This document shows positions 18,822 through 29,574 of a stretch of DNA of 64,000 bases, one piece after another (positions within the stretch are counted from its first letter, which is position 1; every line of letters begins with the position of its first letter). Origin of the DNA: Medakamo hakoo (Eukaryota > Chlorophyta > Trebouxiophyceae > Coccomyxaceae); contig CP089460.1 of the NCBI GenBank assembly GCA_026636295.1, forward strand, positions 248,001 through 312,000, written 5' to 3'. The notes below the pieces were generated by a model. The model was not told where the DNA came from. It did no database searches and saw only the letters and a list, made by a program, of their open reading frames with translations. Position numbers and translations under genes: made by a program.

Positions 18822-21800
18822 ATGGACGCCTGGAAGGATGACCCGTCCATCACCCCGCACCGCAAGCGCATCCTGGGCCTGATGTGCGTTTGTAGCGCGG
18901 CGGCAGAGTTTTTTTTTTTTTGGCGAGGAGCGAGCGCGCTTCGTCTCTCGACCCCTCGCCTCACCCGCGCCTTCTTTTCCCACTCAACAGCCACGCCCGG
19001 TTCCGCAACTCGCATCCGCACTCTTTCGCGGACCGGTTGCCCGACTTCGCCAGGCGTCTGGAAGCCCAGCTGTTGCGGGCGGCAGATTCTCTGGTGCGTC
19101 CTCGTGTGCGGCGGCGTCTCCTTTTGTTTTTTGTCCATCGACGCGCCGCGTTTTGCGCCTTCGCACCCGACAATTGCCCCGCCTCCGCCAGCGCTTGCCC
19201 CCGCCCCCGCCCCACGCCGCACCCACGCGCGCGTAGCCGACGTCCTCCCGCACCCACACACCCTAAAAAATCCACACAAAACAGGCCGTCTACCTGGACG
19301 AGTCCACGCTGGAGGCGCGCCTGCAAGACGCCGGACGACGCATGGTCGCCCAGCGCCAGGCCGCCCAGCAGCAGGCAGCCGCTGCGGCCGCTGCGGCGGG
19401 TGGTCGGCCCGTCAACGGTGAGGGCGTGCCCGGGCCGCCGCCCTTCCCGGGCGGCGGGCCGCCCGCGTACCCGGGCGCAGGCATCGCGCCGCCGCACCCG
19501 CCGCCGTCTGCGGCTGCGCCGGCCGGCGCGCCGGGCTTCATGTCCAACGGCGCGCCCGTCCTGCTGCGCGGCGCGGCCGCGCGGGGCAGTGGCGGCGCGG
19601 ATGGTGGCGGCAGCGGCGGGTGGGCCGGCATGGTGGTAAGTTTTGTGCGGGCGTGTGCGGCGAGCGAAAACGCGGGCGGGGGGCGGGGGGAGGGGCGGGA
19701 GCGCGCGCCCGCGCGGCCGAGGGGACCGACCCTCGACCTCCGCCCCCCCCCCCCCGCCCCCGTCCCACCCCCCCCAATCCCACCCTCACCCACCCACCCG
19801 CCCCACACACACACAGCCGTCGTCCATCACGCCGCCCTCGCACGTCCTGATCCCGGGCGCGCCGGGCGGGCCGCCGCCCCCGCCGCCGCCGCCGGGCGTG
19901 GCGGCCGGGCCCGGCGGCGTGCCGGCGCTGCTGCCGGGCGGGCCGCCAGCCACGGGCGCGGCCGGCCACCAGCGCGCCGCCGCCGCCGCGGCCGCTGCCC
20001 ACCACGCCGCCCACGCCGCGCGTTACCAGCAGCAGCAACACGCGGCCGCCCTGGCGCACCACCAGCACCAGGCGGCCGCGGCCGCGGCGGCGGCGGCGGC
20101 GGGAGGTGGGGGTGGGGCGGCGCCTGGCGCGCCGCGCCCGCCGCAGACCGCGGCCGCCGCCGCCGCCGCCGCCCAGCGCCGGGACTACATCGCCCGCCAG
20201 CAGCGGTGGCTGCTGTTCTTGCGGCACTGCGCCAAGTGCGAAGCGCCCGAGGGCGCCTGCCCGTACGGCGCCGCGTGCACGACGGCCAAGGCGTTGTGGC
20301 ACCACATCCTCGCGTGCGCGGCGCCCGACTGCGCCTACCCGCGCTGCGTCGCCTCCCGCGAGCTGCTGAAGCACCACCAGAAGTGCGTGGACCCGGCGTG
20401 CCCTGTCTGCACGCCCGTCAAGCAGTACGTGCAAAAGCAGCGGGCGGCGGCGCTGGTGGCGGCGCAGCAGGCGGCCAACGGCGCCCGCGCGGGCGGCCTG
20501 CCGCCGCCGCCGCCGCCGCCCGCGCAAGCGGCCGCGGCCGCCGCCGCTGCGGCCGCTGCCCGGGGCGCCACGCCCGCCGCCCAGCAGCAGGCGTACGCGG
20601 CCGCCTTCCAGGCCGCGCAGCAAGCTGCCGCCGCGCACGCGGCCGCTGCGGCGCGGGCGGCGGCGGCGGCCGCGGCCCGGCAACAGCAAGCCGCCTTTGC
20701 CGCGGCGCGCGGTGGCAGCGAGCCGCCGCCCGCCAAGCGCCAGCGCCGCACGCTCGACCTGGGCGCCGGCAACCGGGGGTCGTCCCTCATCGAAGCCTTC
20801 TCCGCGGACGAAATCTCGTCCCACCTGGAATCGCTGCGCGCGCCCAACGGCGAGCGCGGCGCGGCGGCCGCGGCCGCGCACGCCGCCGCGTCGCGCGCCG
20901 TCGCGGCCGGCCGGCCGCCCGCCGCCGCCGCCGCCGAAGCCGCCGCCGCGCTGGCGTCGGGCGTCGGCGGCGTCGCCCCGCTGACCGTCGTGCCGGGCGT
21001 CCACGCGGCGCCGCACGGCACGCACCACGAGGACGACTGCGCCGCGTGCGGCGCGGCGCGCCTCACGTTTGAGCCGCCCTCGCTCTACTGCACCGGCTGC
21101 GCCGCGCGCATCAAGCGCAACCAGGCGTACTACGCCCTGCCCGCCGCGCCGCAGGCGGGGGGCGGGGGGGCCGGCGCGCCGTCGACCACGCCCGGCCCCG
21201 CCCGTGGCGCGTGGTGCCACGCGTGCGTGTCCGACCCGGCGCGCGCCGACCGCCTGGAGTGCGATGGCGCGCCCGTCCGCCGGGCCGACCTGGAAAAGCG
21301 GCGCAACGACGAGGACGTGGAGGAGGGCTGGGTCCAGTGCGACGCGTGCGAGCGGTGGGTGCACCAGGTGTGCGGCCTGTTCAACCGGTCCCGCAACTTG
21401 GAGGGCATTCCCTACCTGTGCCCGATGTGCCTGGGCGACGGCCTGGCGGCGGGCGCGCGGAAGCCCATCGCCGTCCGCCCCCAGGCCATGCTGGAGGCCC
21501 GGGACCTGCCGCGGTGCGACCTGTCCGACTTCCTGGAGCGGCGCCTGGGCGCGGCTCTGGCGGCGGACGCGGCCGCGCGGGACGCGCTGGCGGGCCGGGA
21601 GGCGGCCGCTGCGCCGCCTGGCGGCGGCGGCGCGCCGCCGCCCACCCCACAGCCGCCGGCAGCGGGCCCGGCCCCGTCCGTCGCGTCCAAGTACGTCCCC
21701 GTGCTCACGCTGCGCGTCATCAACAACGTGACCAAGCGCATGGAAGTCAAGCCCCGGTTCGCGGACACGTTTGGGCCGGGCGGCAACAACGGCGCGGGGC

Positions 21801-24442
21801 CAGCGGCCGGCGGCGGCGGTGGCGGCGGCGGGTCTGCCTCCACCACGCCGGCGCCCGCCCCGTCGCCGTCCGCCGCCGCCGCGGCCTACCCGCCCCTCCC
21901 CGCCTCCTACCCCTACCGCCAAAAAGTCATCATGCTCTTCCAGCGCATCGACGGCGTGGACGTCGCGCTGTACTGCCTGTACGTCCAAGAATACCCTGGC
22001 GGCCCGTCCATTTCAGGCGTGGCGCCGGCCAACCCGGGCGCGTGCGCGCCCCCGCCCAACGCGCGGTGGGTGTACCTGTCCTACCTGGACTCGGTGAAGT
22101 ACTTCACGCCGGGCGGGCCCGCGGCCGCGGCCGGCATCATCGTCGGGGATGGGAGTGGCGGCGAGGCCGGAGCCGGCGGCGGGGTGGCGCAGTGCTTCAC
22201 GCCCGGCCCACCCCCGCCGGGCGGCGGCGGCGGCGGCGAAGTCGCCCTCCGCACGCTCGTCTACCACGAGATCCTGACGGGCTACTTGGCCTACGCCAAG
22301 CGCCGGGGGTACACGTCCATGTTCATCTGGGCGTGCCCGCCCCTGCAGGGCGACGACTACATCCTGTACTGCCACCCGGGCAAGCAGAAGACGCCCCGGT
22401 CGGACCGGCTGCGGGAGTGGTACTTTGCGGCGCTCCGCCGGTCGCGGGCCGAAGGCGTCGTCTCCCACGTGTCCAACCTGGTCGACACCTTTTTCGACGG
22501 GGGGCGCGACCACCGCCTGCCCGGCCCCGCCACCGCGCGGGCCCTGCCCTACTTCGAGGGCGATTACTGGCCGGGCGAGGCGGAACACCTGCTCGCGGCG
22601 ATCGAGGCCGACGCGAAGCTGGTCGCGGCGGGCGGGGGGGGGCGGGCGGGCAAGGCCAAGGCCGGCAGCGCGGCCGCCGCGGCGGCGGCCGCGACGGCCG
22701 GCGCGCCCGGCGCGGCGGGCCTGCCCGCGGCGTCCCTGCCCGGCGGCCGCGCCAAGGCGTCGGCCAAGGGGAAGCGCGCAGCGGCCGCGCTGGGCGGCCC
22801 GCCCGACGCGCAGCTCATGGCCCGCCTGGGCGACGCCATCGGCGCCATGCGCGACGACTTCATCATCGTCCACCTGGCTGAACCCTGCTCCTTTTGCCGG
22901 GCGTACATCGGGGCGGGCGGCGGCCTGGGCGGCGGGCCGGCGGGCGACCCGGCCGCGCCCAACGCGCGCGGCGGCGTGCGCCACCCGTCCTCCCTGTCGC
23001 CCTGGGGCGAGGTCGGCTGGCGCCTGCCCTCCGTCCCCGGCGCGCCGCCGCCGCCCCTGACGTCCGCGCCCAAAGGGCTGGTGGGGCCGGGCGGCGTGCC
23101 CCACCGCTTTGTCCTGTGCGACGCGTGTTACCGCCTGGAGGGCGGGGCCGGCGACCCGCGCCCCACGCTCGAAGCGTTCGATAAAGAGGCGGAAGCCAAA
23201 GCCAGGGCGGCGGCGGAGGCGAAAGCGAAGGCCAAGGCGGCAGCTGAAGCGGCGGCCAAAGCGAAAGCCGAGGCGGAGGCGAAAGCCAAGGCGGAGGCGG
23301 GCGACCCGAAAAAGGAGGGCGGCGGACAGGAAGGCGGCGGAGCGGGCGGCGACGCGCCCGCTCCGCCTGCGGCAGAGCCGAAAAAGGAGGGGGAGGGCGC
23401 AGGGCCGGCCGGCGACGACCCTCCCGCCCCTCCTCCCCCGCCCGCGCCGCCGGCCGTCAAGGCCGAAGATCCGACCCCCCCGCCGCCGGCCGTCAAGGCC
23501 GAAGACCCGGCCCCCGCTCCGCCGGCCGCCAAGGCCGAAGACCCGGCCCCCCCACCGCCGGTGGCCGACCCCCCGCCCGCACCGCCGCCGGCCTTCCCGC
23601 CGGCCGACCCGTCCGCGCCGCGCGCGCCCCTGCCCCCCGGCGTCGACCTGGGCGCCCTCGTCCCCTTCGCGGCCCCCCGCCTGCCCGACGCGTCGGCCGA
23701 CGAGGGCAACCCGGACGCGCCCTGCGAGTTCTTCGACACGCGACAGGCCTTCCTGTCCCTGTGCCAGGGCAACCACTACCAGTTCGACGCGCTGCGGCGG
23801 GCCAAGCACTCGTCCATGATGGTGCTCTACCACCTGCACAACCCGGACGCGCCCGCCTTTGCTTGCACGTGCAACGTGTGCGGCACCGAAATCGAGGCGG
23901 GCGCCGGGTGGCGGTGCACCGTCTGCCCGGATTGGGACGCGTGCGCGCGCTGCGCGGCCGACCGGTCGGCCGGGCCGCCCCACCCCCACCCGCTCGTCCC
24001 CCACGCCCGCGGCGGCGACCGCGGCGGCGGACCCGGCTCGGAGTCGGCCGCCTTTGACGCGACGCGCGCCCGGCTCACGGACGAGCAGCGCGCCGAGCGG
24101 GCGGCCCAGCTGGCCCGGACGATGGCGCTGCTGCGCCACGCGTCGGGGTGCACCGACCCGGCGTGCGCGTCGGTCAACTGCGCAAAAGTGAAAGGCCTGT
24201 TCCACCACGCGGTCGCGTGCCCGCACAAGGTGGCGGGCGGGTGCCCGCTGTGCCGCCGCATGTGGGCCCTGCTCCAGATCCACGCCAAGCAGTGTTCCGA
24301 GTTGGCGTGCCCGGTGCCGCGGTGCCGCGAGCTGCGCGAAGCGCGGCGCCGCCAGGCCGCGAAAGCGGACGAGCAGCGGCGGGCGGCGTACCAGGCCATG
24401 CTGCGTGGGCAGGGCGGTGGTGGGGCGAGGGGGGCGTACTGA
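18822..24442 (+). CDS. HAC: CBP/p300-type histone acetyltransferase (plant HAC class)
   Basis: A transcriptional co-activator that acetylates histones. Exons are 18822-18883, 18991-19093, 19285-19635 and 19817-24442, giving 1,713 residues. Domain order is a short helical N-terminal region (RLPDFARRLEAQLL, STLEARL); TAZ1 zinc finger about 300-380 (LRHCAKCEAP, ILACAAPDC); a Cys pair region about 580-605; PHD finger about 678-714 (WVQCDACERWVHQVCGLFN); KAT11 catalytic domain about 875-1290 (MLFQRIDGVDVALYCLYVQE, RRGYTSMFIWACPPLQGDDY); a tail of KAEDPAPPPPA-type repeats about 1386-1422; ZZ finger about 1520-1565 (CNVCGTEIEAGAGWRC); and TAZ2 about 1608-1690. There is no bromodomain, which fits plants rather than animals. 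Long Ala, Gln and His runs link the domains. Four exons and three introns are supported by frame; the short first exon is least certain. Confidence 0.95.
23455..23570 (+). repeat. Coding tandem repeat (AVKAEDPxPPPP) in CBP/p300
   Basis: Three near-identical copies of a 12-13 residue unit, preceded by an Ala/Lys/Glu helix-like stretch (23185-23300). They lie between the catalytic domain and the ZZ finger and read as a flexible spacer. Confidence 0.8.
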
Positions 24443-24670
24443 TGCCCGGAGGGTAGGCCAGGGGAGGCCAGGGTGGGTTGGGCGGGGGAGGGAGGCGTTC
24501 CTGTGATTTGGCGGGTTGTTTCGTTGGTGTTGCAGGCAGGGGTGGGTGGACGGGGAGGGGAGCCCGCGCTCGCAGAGTCAGGTCCCTGACTGAGCGAGTG
24601 CTGGATCAAAAAAAAACGCGGCACTCCCGCCTGTCCTTTGCGCGCTCTCTACATCAGGCCGCGACCCTCC
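24443..24670. other. Intergenic gap between CBP/p300 and the membrane protein gene
   Basis: 228 bp, G-rich, with an A9 run at 24607-24615 shortly before the next start. No recognised element. Confidence 0.4.
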
Positions 24671-25949
24671 ATGGCTCCTGCTCCCTCCCGCCGTGCGTCG
24701 CGGCGGAGGCGCCTGTCCCTGCTGGCGGTGCGGGCGGTCGCACCGATCGCTGCGCTCGTCTTTTTCGTCGCGTCGCTCCTCCTCCCACCAGCCTCGGCCG
24801 CCACGCACGCCGGCCGCGAATTTCGGCCGGGAGACTTCTTGCCGTCAGCCCGGCGCCTGCAGTACCACGGGGTGAGTTGAGTGGGCGTGTGGGAGTGGGA
24901 AAACGCAACGCATTGGCTGTCCTTCCCTCGCTTGCGCGCGCGCGCGCAACCTCGCCATCCAATGCCTCCCACCCCTACACACCCAAAAGGTCCGCACGCC
25001 TTGGGCCGACCTGCTGGGCCGCCACTGCCCGCGCTTCCTGGACGACGGCCTGGTGAGTTGTTGGTGTGAGGTGTCTTTTTCCTCCTGCTTTTACCCGGCC
25101 GGTTTCTCTCACCCCCAAAAAAACTCGCACGCCCAACCACAGCTCGCCATCCCGCTGCCCGCCCCGGCCGACGGCGCCGCGACCTTGACCGGCACGTACA
25201 AAGTCCAGCTGGCCTTTGACGGCGACCGCCTGTCCACGCCCTGGCTGACGGTGCTGGGCCGGGCCGTCGTCCAAAAGGACGGCGGCCCGGCCGTCCCCAT
25301 CATCCGCCTCGTGTTCCAGTCGCGGGGTGGGCGCCTGGCGCGTGTGAGCGCGTCCGTGGGTTCGGCGCCGCCGGACTACCTGGCAGCGCACGGTGGGTTG
25401 GCGGCCGAGTGGGCTGATCCGTCCGCCTGGCCCAAACACGTGCCCGTGGCCGTGAGCTGGGCGCCGCCCGCCCCGTCCGTCAACAGGCGCGCGGGCGCGG
25501 GCGCGGTGCTGGCCACCTGCCTGGCGGCGGCGGGCGCGGGCTTGGTGGCTGCCCTGGCGGGCAAGGAACGGCTGGTGGCGGAGCTGATGGACGATTTGGC
25601 GGGCGCCGTGGGCGCGAGCGGTGGGCCGGCCGGCCCGTGGGACGCGGCCGCGGGCGGGAGCGGGAGTGGCGGCACGCCACTGGCGAGCGGCGCTGGGAAC
25701 CCCGCGTTCCGGCCGCCGCAGCCTCAGCAGCCGTACGCGGGTCCGCCGCCCGCCCTGTACCGCCCTGCGCCGCCACAGACCTACGCGGCGGCGCCGGCGC
25801 AACCTCAGCCGGCGTGGCAGCAGCAGCTGCAACCACCTCCCCCGCCAGCGCACCACCACCACCCTCTTTATTCCAGCGCGCCGCCGCCGCCGCCGCCCGG
25901 CCCGCCGCCGCCCGGCGCGTGGGGCGCGCCATCTTCTAAAGCGGACTAG
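24671..25949 (+). CDS. Conserved two-pass or single-pass membrane protein, unknown function
   Basis: Not assigned to a named family. Exons are 24671-24871, 24990-25052 and 25143-25949 (356 residues). An Arg-rich start (RRASRRRRLSLL) precedes a hydrophobic helix (VAPIAALVFFVASLLLPPAS), either a signal anchor or signal peptide. The ordered part has well-formed segments that look conserved rather than drifted: GREFRPGDFLPSARRLQYHG, RTPWADLLGRHCPRFLDDG, LSTPWLTVLGRAVV and WADPSAWPKHVPVAVSW. A second hydrophobic segment (AVLATCLAAAGAGLVAALAG) near residue 215 would anchor it, leaving a Pro/Gln/His-rich tail in the cytosol with HHHHPLYSS. The arrangement suggests a lumenal or extracellular domain with a cytosolic proline-rich tail. 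A plant family with this head probably exists, but I cannot name it. Confidence 0.75.
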
Positions 25950-26091
25950 AGAGAGAGTGTGTGTGTATGTGTGTGGAGCGGTTGTGTTAGATCATCAGTT
26001 TGTTTTTATCGCGAATCGACACACACACTCACATCAACCTGCGACCCCACCACCCTCCACCCCACCCCCTGTGCATTTCATTCCCTAAAAA

Positions 26092-26096
26092 TGTAA
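26092..26096 (+). terminator. TGTAA abutting the OPA3 stop codon
   Basis: TGTAA lies 143 bp after the membrane-protein stop and ends one base before the OPA3 stop triplet on the other strand (26098-26100). If used, plus-strand transcripts would end inside OPA3 coding sequence. Confidence 0.4.
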
Positions 26097-26097
26097 C

Positions 26098-26825
26098 TCA
26101 CGGCCCCGCCACGCTGCCCTGCCACTCCCGTACTGTCCCCGCGACGCTGGTCTGCCAGGCGCTGAGCCAACTCCTGTTGTCCAGGGGGGTCACGGCCACG
26201 CCCGCTCGCCCGGACGCCGCCAAGCGCCTCTCAATAGCGTCCAGGCGCCCGCCCATCTCCGCGGCCGCGTCGGCCGCACGCGCCGCCGCCGCGGCAGCCG
26301 CCGCCGCCGTCGCCGCCACGTCGGCTGTCCGCGCTTCAGCCGCCGCTCGGTACGATGCTTCCGCCTCCTTTTTGGCGGCGTCCTTGCGCGCCTGGCGCGA
26401 GACTTCCAAGCCCAGGACCACGGTCGCGACGCCCCACACAAACCCTTCGGACGCGACCTTGCCCGCCAGTTCCACGGCCTTTTCTTCGGTGAGGTCGCCT
26501 ACGAAAGCAGGGCCGGTTTTGCCCTCGGCGCCCCGGGCGATGGCGACTTCCAGGCGGTGCAGGCGCTGTAGTTTTCGGTGTTGTTGGGACAAAAGAGGTT
26601 TGGGAGGGGAGGGGTGCAGGTTGGCCTGGACAGGTCTATGCACGCCGCCCTCGTTTTTCTCCCCCGCGCCCACACCTCCCCTCCTCCCACCCAACCCACC
26701 TGGGCCGTGTTGATAATGTGGCCCCGTGCGACCGGGTGGTTGAGCGCGAACGCCGTGAAACGGGCGGCCAGGGGTTTGGAAATGGTCTTCAGCGTGAGCG
26801 TGAAGATTTTGAAGGGCAGGGCCAT
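26098..26825 (-). CDS. OPA3: OPA3-like mitochondrial protein
   Basis: OPA3 is a mitochondrial membrane protein; loss of the human gene causes optic atrophy and 3-methylglutaconic aciduria, but its molecular action is unclear. Exons are 26825-26700 and 26565-26098 (197 residues). The start PFKIFTLTLKTISKPLAARF and the following ALNHPVARGHIINTAQRLHRL are the family signature. A central hydrophobic stretch follows (GFVWGVATVVLGLEV), then a coiled-coil of Ala, Glu, Lys and Arg ending in MGGRLDAIERRL. It is slightly longer than animal OPA3 because of the Ala-rich coil. The gene is convergent with the membrane-protein gene (148 bp between stops) and divergent from CYP97A. Confidence 0.88.
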
Positions 26826-26935
26826 TTTGAAAAGGGGGGGGCTGGAGACGCGGCGCTCGGGCCAGGCTAACAGCAGGGGAGGTCTGGACTATCCGCGGGT
26901 GGAGTGAGGCGGGGAAGAACGGGGCGCACGCACGC

Positions 26936-26975
<40 letters not shown>

Positions 26976-27354
26976 CCTGCGCAAACGAATGCCAGCGCGC
27001 CGCTCGCGCGGAGGTTTGCGAAAAAGGCGTGACAATTGGCGCCGCCGCCCCGCCGCCTGGATGCGGATGTGTGCGGCGAGGTCTCGAGGACGTGGAGTCT
27101 CGAGCAGAAAGGGAATCGGATCGGAGCGGTAGGGGGAGAGACGCCCCGTTGGCTGTCTCTCTCTTTTGCCAGCGAAAGAACAGAGCAGTGTGGGGGCGCG
27201 GTTGCACGAGACGCGGTCTCGCACCAGACGCGAAAAAAAAAGCGCCACGAGACAGACGGGTGCGGCGCGTCCGACACTCGCGCATTCTAGCTGAGCGCAA
27301 GCACCAGTCCTATCTCCTCCCCCGCAGCTTTACCGCCAGTCGAAAATTCGAGCG
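26826..27354. promoter_or_regulatory. 529-bp divergent region, OPA3 / CYP97A
   Basis: A gene-free stretch with both promoters. It includes a CGCA-type microsatellite at about 26928-26973 and an A9 run at 27233-27241. Nothing else was recognised. Confidence 0.45.
26928..26973. repeat. (ACGC)n microsatellite in a divergent promoter
   Basis: Roughly eleven copies of a four-base ACGC unit, a perfectly alternating purine-pyrimidine tract, 100-150 bp upstream of the OPA3 start. Confidence 0.9.
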
Positions 27355-29373
27355 ATGCCGCTCCCGGCCTCGCTGTCGGCCCGGCTGCGCCCGGCCGCCG
27401 GCGCGCCGGCGTTGCGCGCCCGCCGCGCCCACGCCGCGCATCCCCTGCCTCGTCATCTTGTCCGTCCAGCTGCGCAGGTCAATTAGTGACATGGGGGGTG
27501 TGGTGCGGATGCACAGGCCCGTCTCCTTGCTGCGCGCGCGGAGCCGAAAGCCAATTCCGTCGCTGTCTCGCGACTCGCGCCCTCCCCACCCTCCCAACAC
27601 CCGACACCCCCCCACCACAAAAAAAAAACGCAGCCGACCGCTGACGACGACGGCGAATCCATCGACCTGGACGCATCCGTCGAAGCCGGCATGGCCAAGC
27701 TCATCGACCCGGCTGGAGCTGGCAGGTCCATGGTGTCCCCAGGCTGGCTGACGCAGCTCGGGCGGCTGTGGGGCGGCGCGAGCGGGGGCGTGCCGGTCGC
27801 CGACGCCAAGCCCGCCGACATCGCGGACCTCCTGGGCGGCGCCCTGTTCCGCGCCCTGTTCAAGTGGATGACGGAGACGGGGCCGGTGTACTTGCTGCCC
27901 ACAGGTGAGAGAGGCTGGTGTGCGCCCACGCAACGAACAAAAAAAACGCTGTGGTTTCTTTTCCAGTGGCCTCCCCCCCCCCCCCCCCCCCCCCACCCAC
28001 CCCCCATCCCGCCAGGCCCCGTCTCCTCCTTCCTCGTCGTCTCCGACCCGGCGGCGGCCAAACACGTCCTCCGCGCCACCGACAACCCGGGCAACCCCAT
28101 CTACGAGAAAGGGCTCGTGGCCGAAGTGTCCGAATTCCTGTTTGGGAGTGGCTTTGCCATCGCGGGCGGCGACCTGTGGCGCGTGCGGCGGCGGGCCGTC
28201 GGCCCCGCCCTGCACAAGGGCTACCTCGACGCAATGCTCACGTCCGTCTTCGGGCCCGCGTCGCTCCGCCTGAACGACAAGCTGGCCGCCGCCGCCAAGG
28301 CCGGGTCCTCCATCGACATCGAAGCCTGCTTTTCCCAGCTCACGCTCGACATCATCGGCGCCGCCGTCTTCAACTACGAGTTCGATTCGTTGACGTCGTC
28401 GTCGCCCGTCATCCAAGCCGTGTACACGGCCCTCAAGGAGACGGAGTCGCGGGCGACGGACGTGCTCCCCCTGTGGAAGCTGCCGTTCATGTACCTGATC
28501 GACCCCCGCCAGAGGAAGGCGCGGGACGCCGTCGCGCTCATCCGGCGCACGACGGAAGAGCTGGTCGCCCGGTGCCGGGCCATGGTGGACGCCGAAGCGG
28601 CGGGGGGCGCCTCCCTGGCCGACCCGGGCGCCTCGCCCGCCGACCCGTCCATCCTGCGCTTCCTCATCGCGTCCCGCGAGGAAGTGTCCTCCAACCAGCT
28701 GCGGGACGACCTGCTGTCCATGCTGGTGGCGGGCCACGAGACGACGGCGAGCGTCCTCACGTGGACGGTGTACCTGCTGGCGCGCAACCCGGGCTGCATG
28801 GCCGCCGCCGTGGCGGAGGTGGACGCCGTCCTGGGGAGCGACCCGGCCCCGACCTCGGCGGCGCAGTACGCCCGCCTGCGCTACCTGACCCGGTGCGTGG
28901 CCGAGTCCATGCGCCTGTACCCGCACCCGCCCGTCCTGCTGCGGCGCGCGCGCGTGGATGACACGCTGCCGCCCGGTGCCTGGCCCGTCCCGGCGGGCCA
29001 GGACGTCATGATCTCCGTCTACAACATCCACCACTCGCCCGACGTGTGGGGGGACACAGCGGACGACTTCGACCCGCTGCGGTTTGGCCCGCTGGAAGAC
29101 CCGCACCCCAGCGAGCAGACGACGGATTACAAGTTCATCCCGTTTTCGGGCGGGCCGCGCAAGTGCGTCGGCGACCAGTTTGCGATCATGGAGGCGGTGA
29201 CGACGCTGGCCGTGCTGTTGAAGCGGTTCTCCGTGTCGTTGACCCCTGGACAAGACATTGGGATGACGACGGGCGCGACGATTCACACCACGAGCGGGCT
29301 GTTTGTGAACGTGCGGGAGCGGGAGGGTGGGGTTGGGGTGGTGGGTGAGCCCGCGGCGGCTGTCGTGGCGTGA
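27355..29373 (+). CDS. CYP97A: Cytochrome P450 CYP97A-like carotene beta-ring hydroxylase
   Basis: CYP97A (LUT5) hydroxylates the beta-ring of alpha-carotene in the plastid on the way to lutein. Exons are 27355-27477, 27634-27904 and 28016-29373 (583 residues). The first exon is an Arg/Ala/Pro transit peptide without acids. The P450 core carries LVAEVSEFLFGSGFAIA, the oxygen-binding helix VAGHETTASVLTW, the ExxR motif in ESMRLYPHPPVLLRRA and the haem loop FSGGPRKCVGDQFA, ending TTGATIHTTSGL. These blocks match plant CYP97A more closely than CYP97B or CYP97C as I recall them. A long C run precedes the acceptor of intron 2, and an A run that of intron 1; the first donor (GTCAAT) is weak, so the transit-peptide joint is the least sure part. 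Confidence 0.93.
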
Positions 29374-29574
29374 GAAAGAGAGAGAGGGCCGTGTGTGAAA
29401 CTGTCTTGTGATTTTGTCTGCGGCGTTCGTGTCTCCGTGGTGCGGCGGGAAACAGCGGCAGAGGGCGGGCGTGGCGTGGCGTGGGGCGAGAGGGATGGCG
29501 AGAGAAAAAGAAAAAACCTGGCCGCGCAGCCTTGTTTTGTCGTCGCTATTTTTCTTTTCTTTACTAACACGGCT
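29374..29574. other. Convergent 3' region, CYP97A / ZW10-like
   Basis: 201 bp between two stop codons, with no recognised signal. Confidence 0.4.

Noticed and set aside
19538-24283. Two long minus-strand open frames opposite the CBP/p300 gene
   Set aside because: Composition is Arg/Gly/Ala-only with no family motif; shadows of the real exon.
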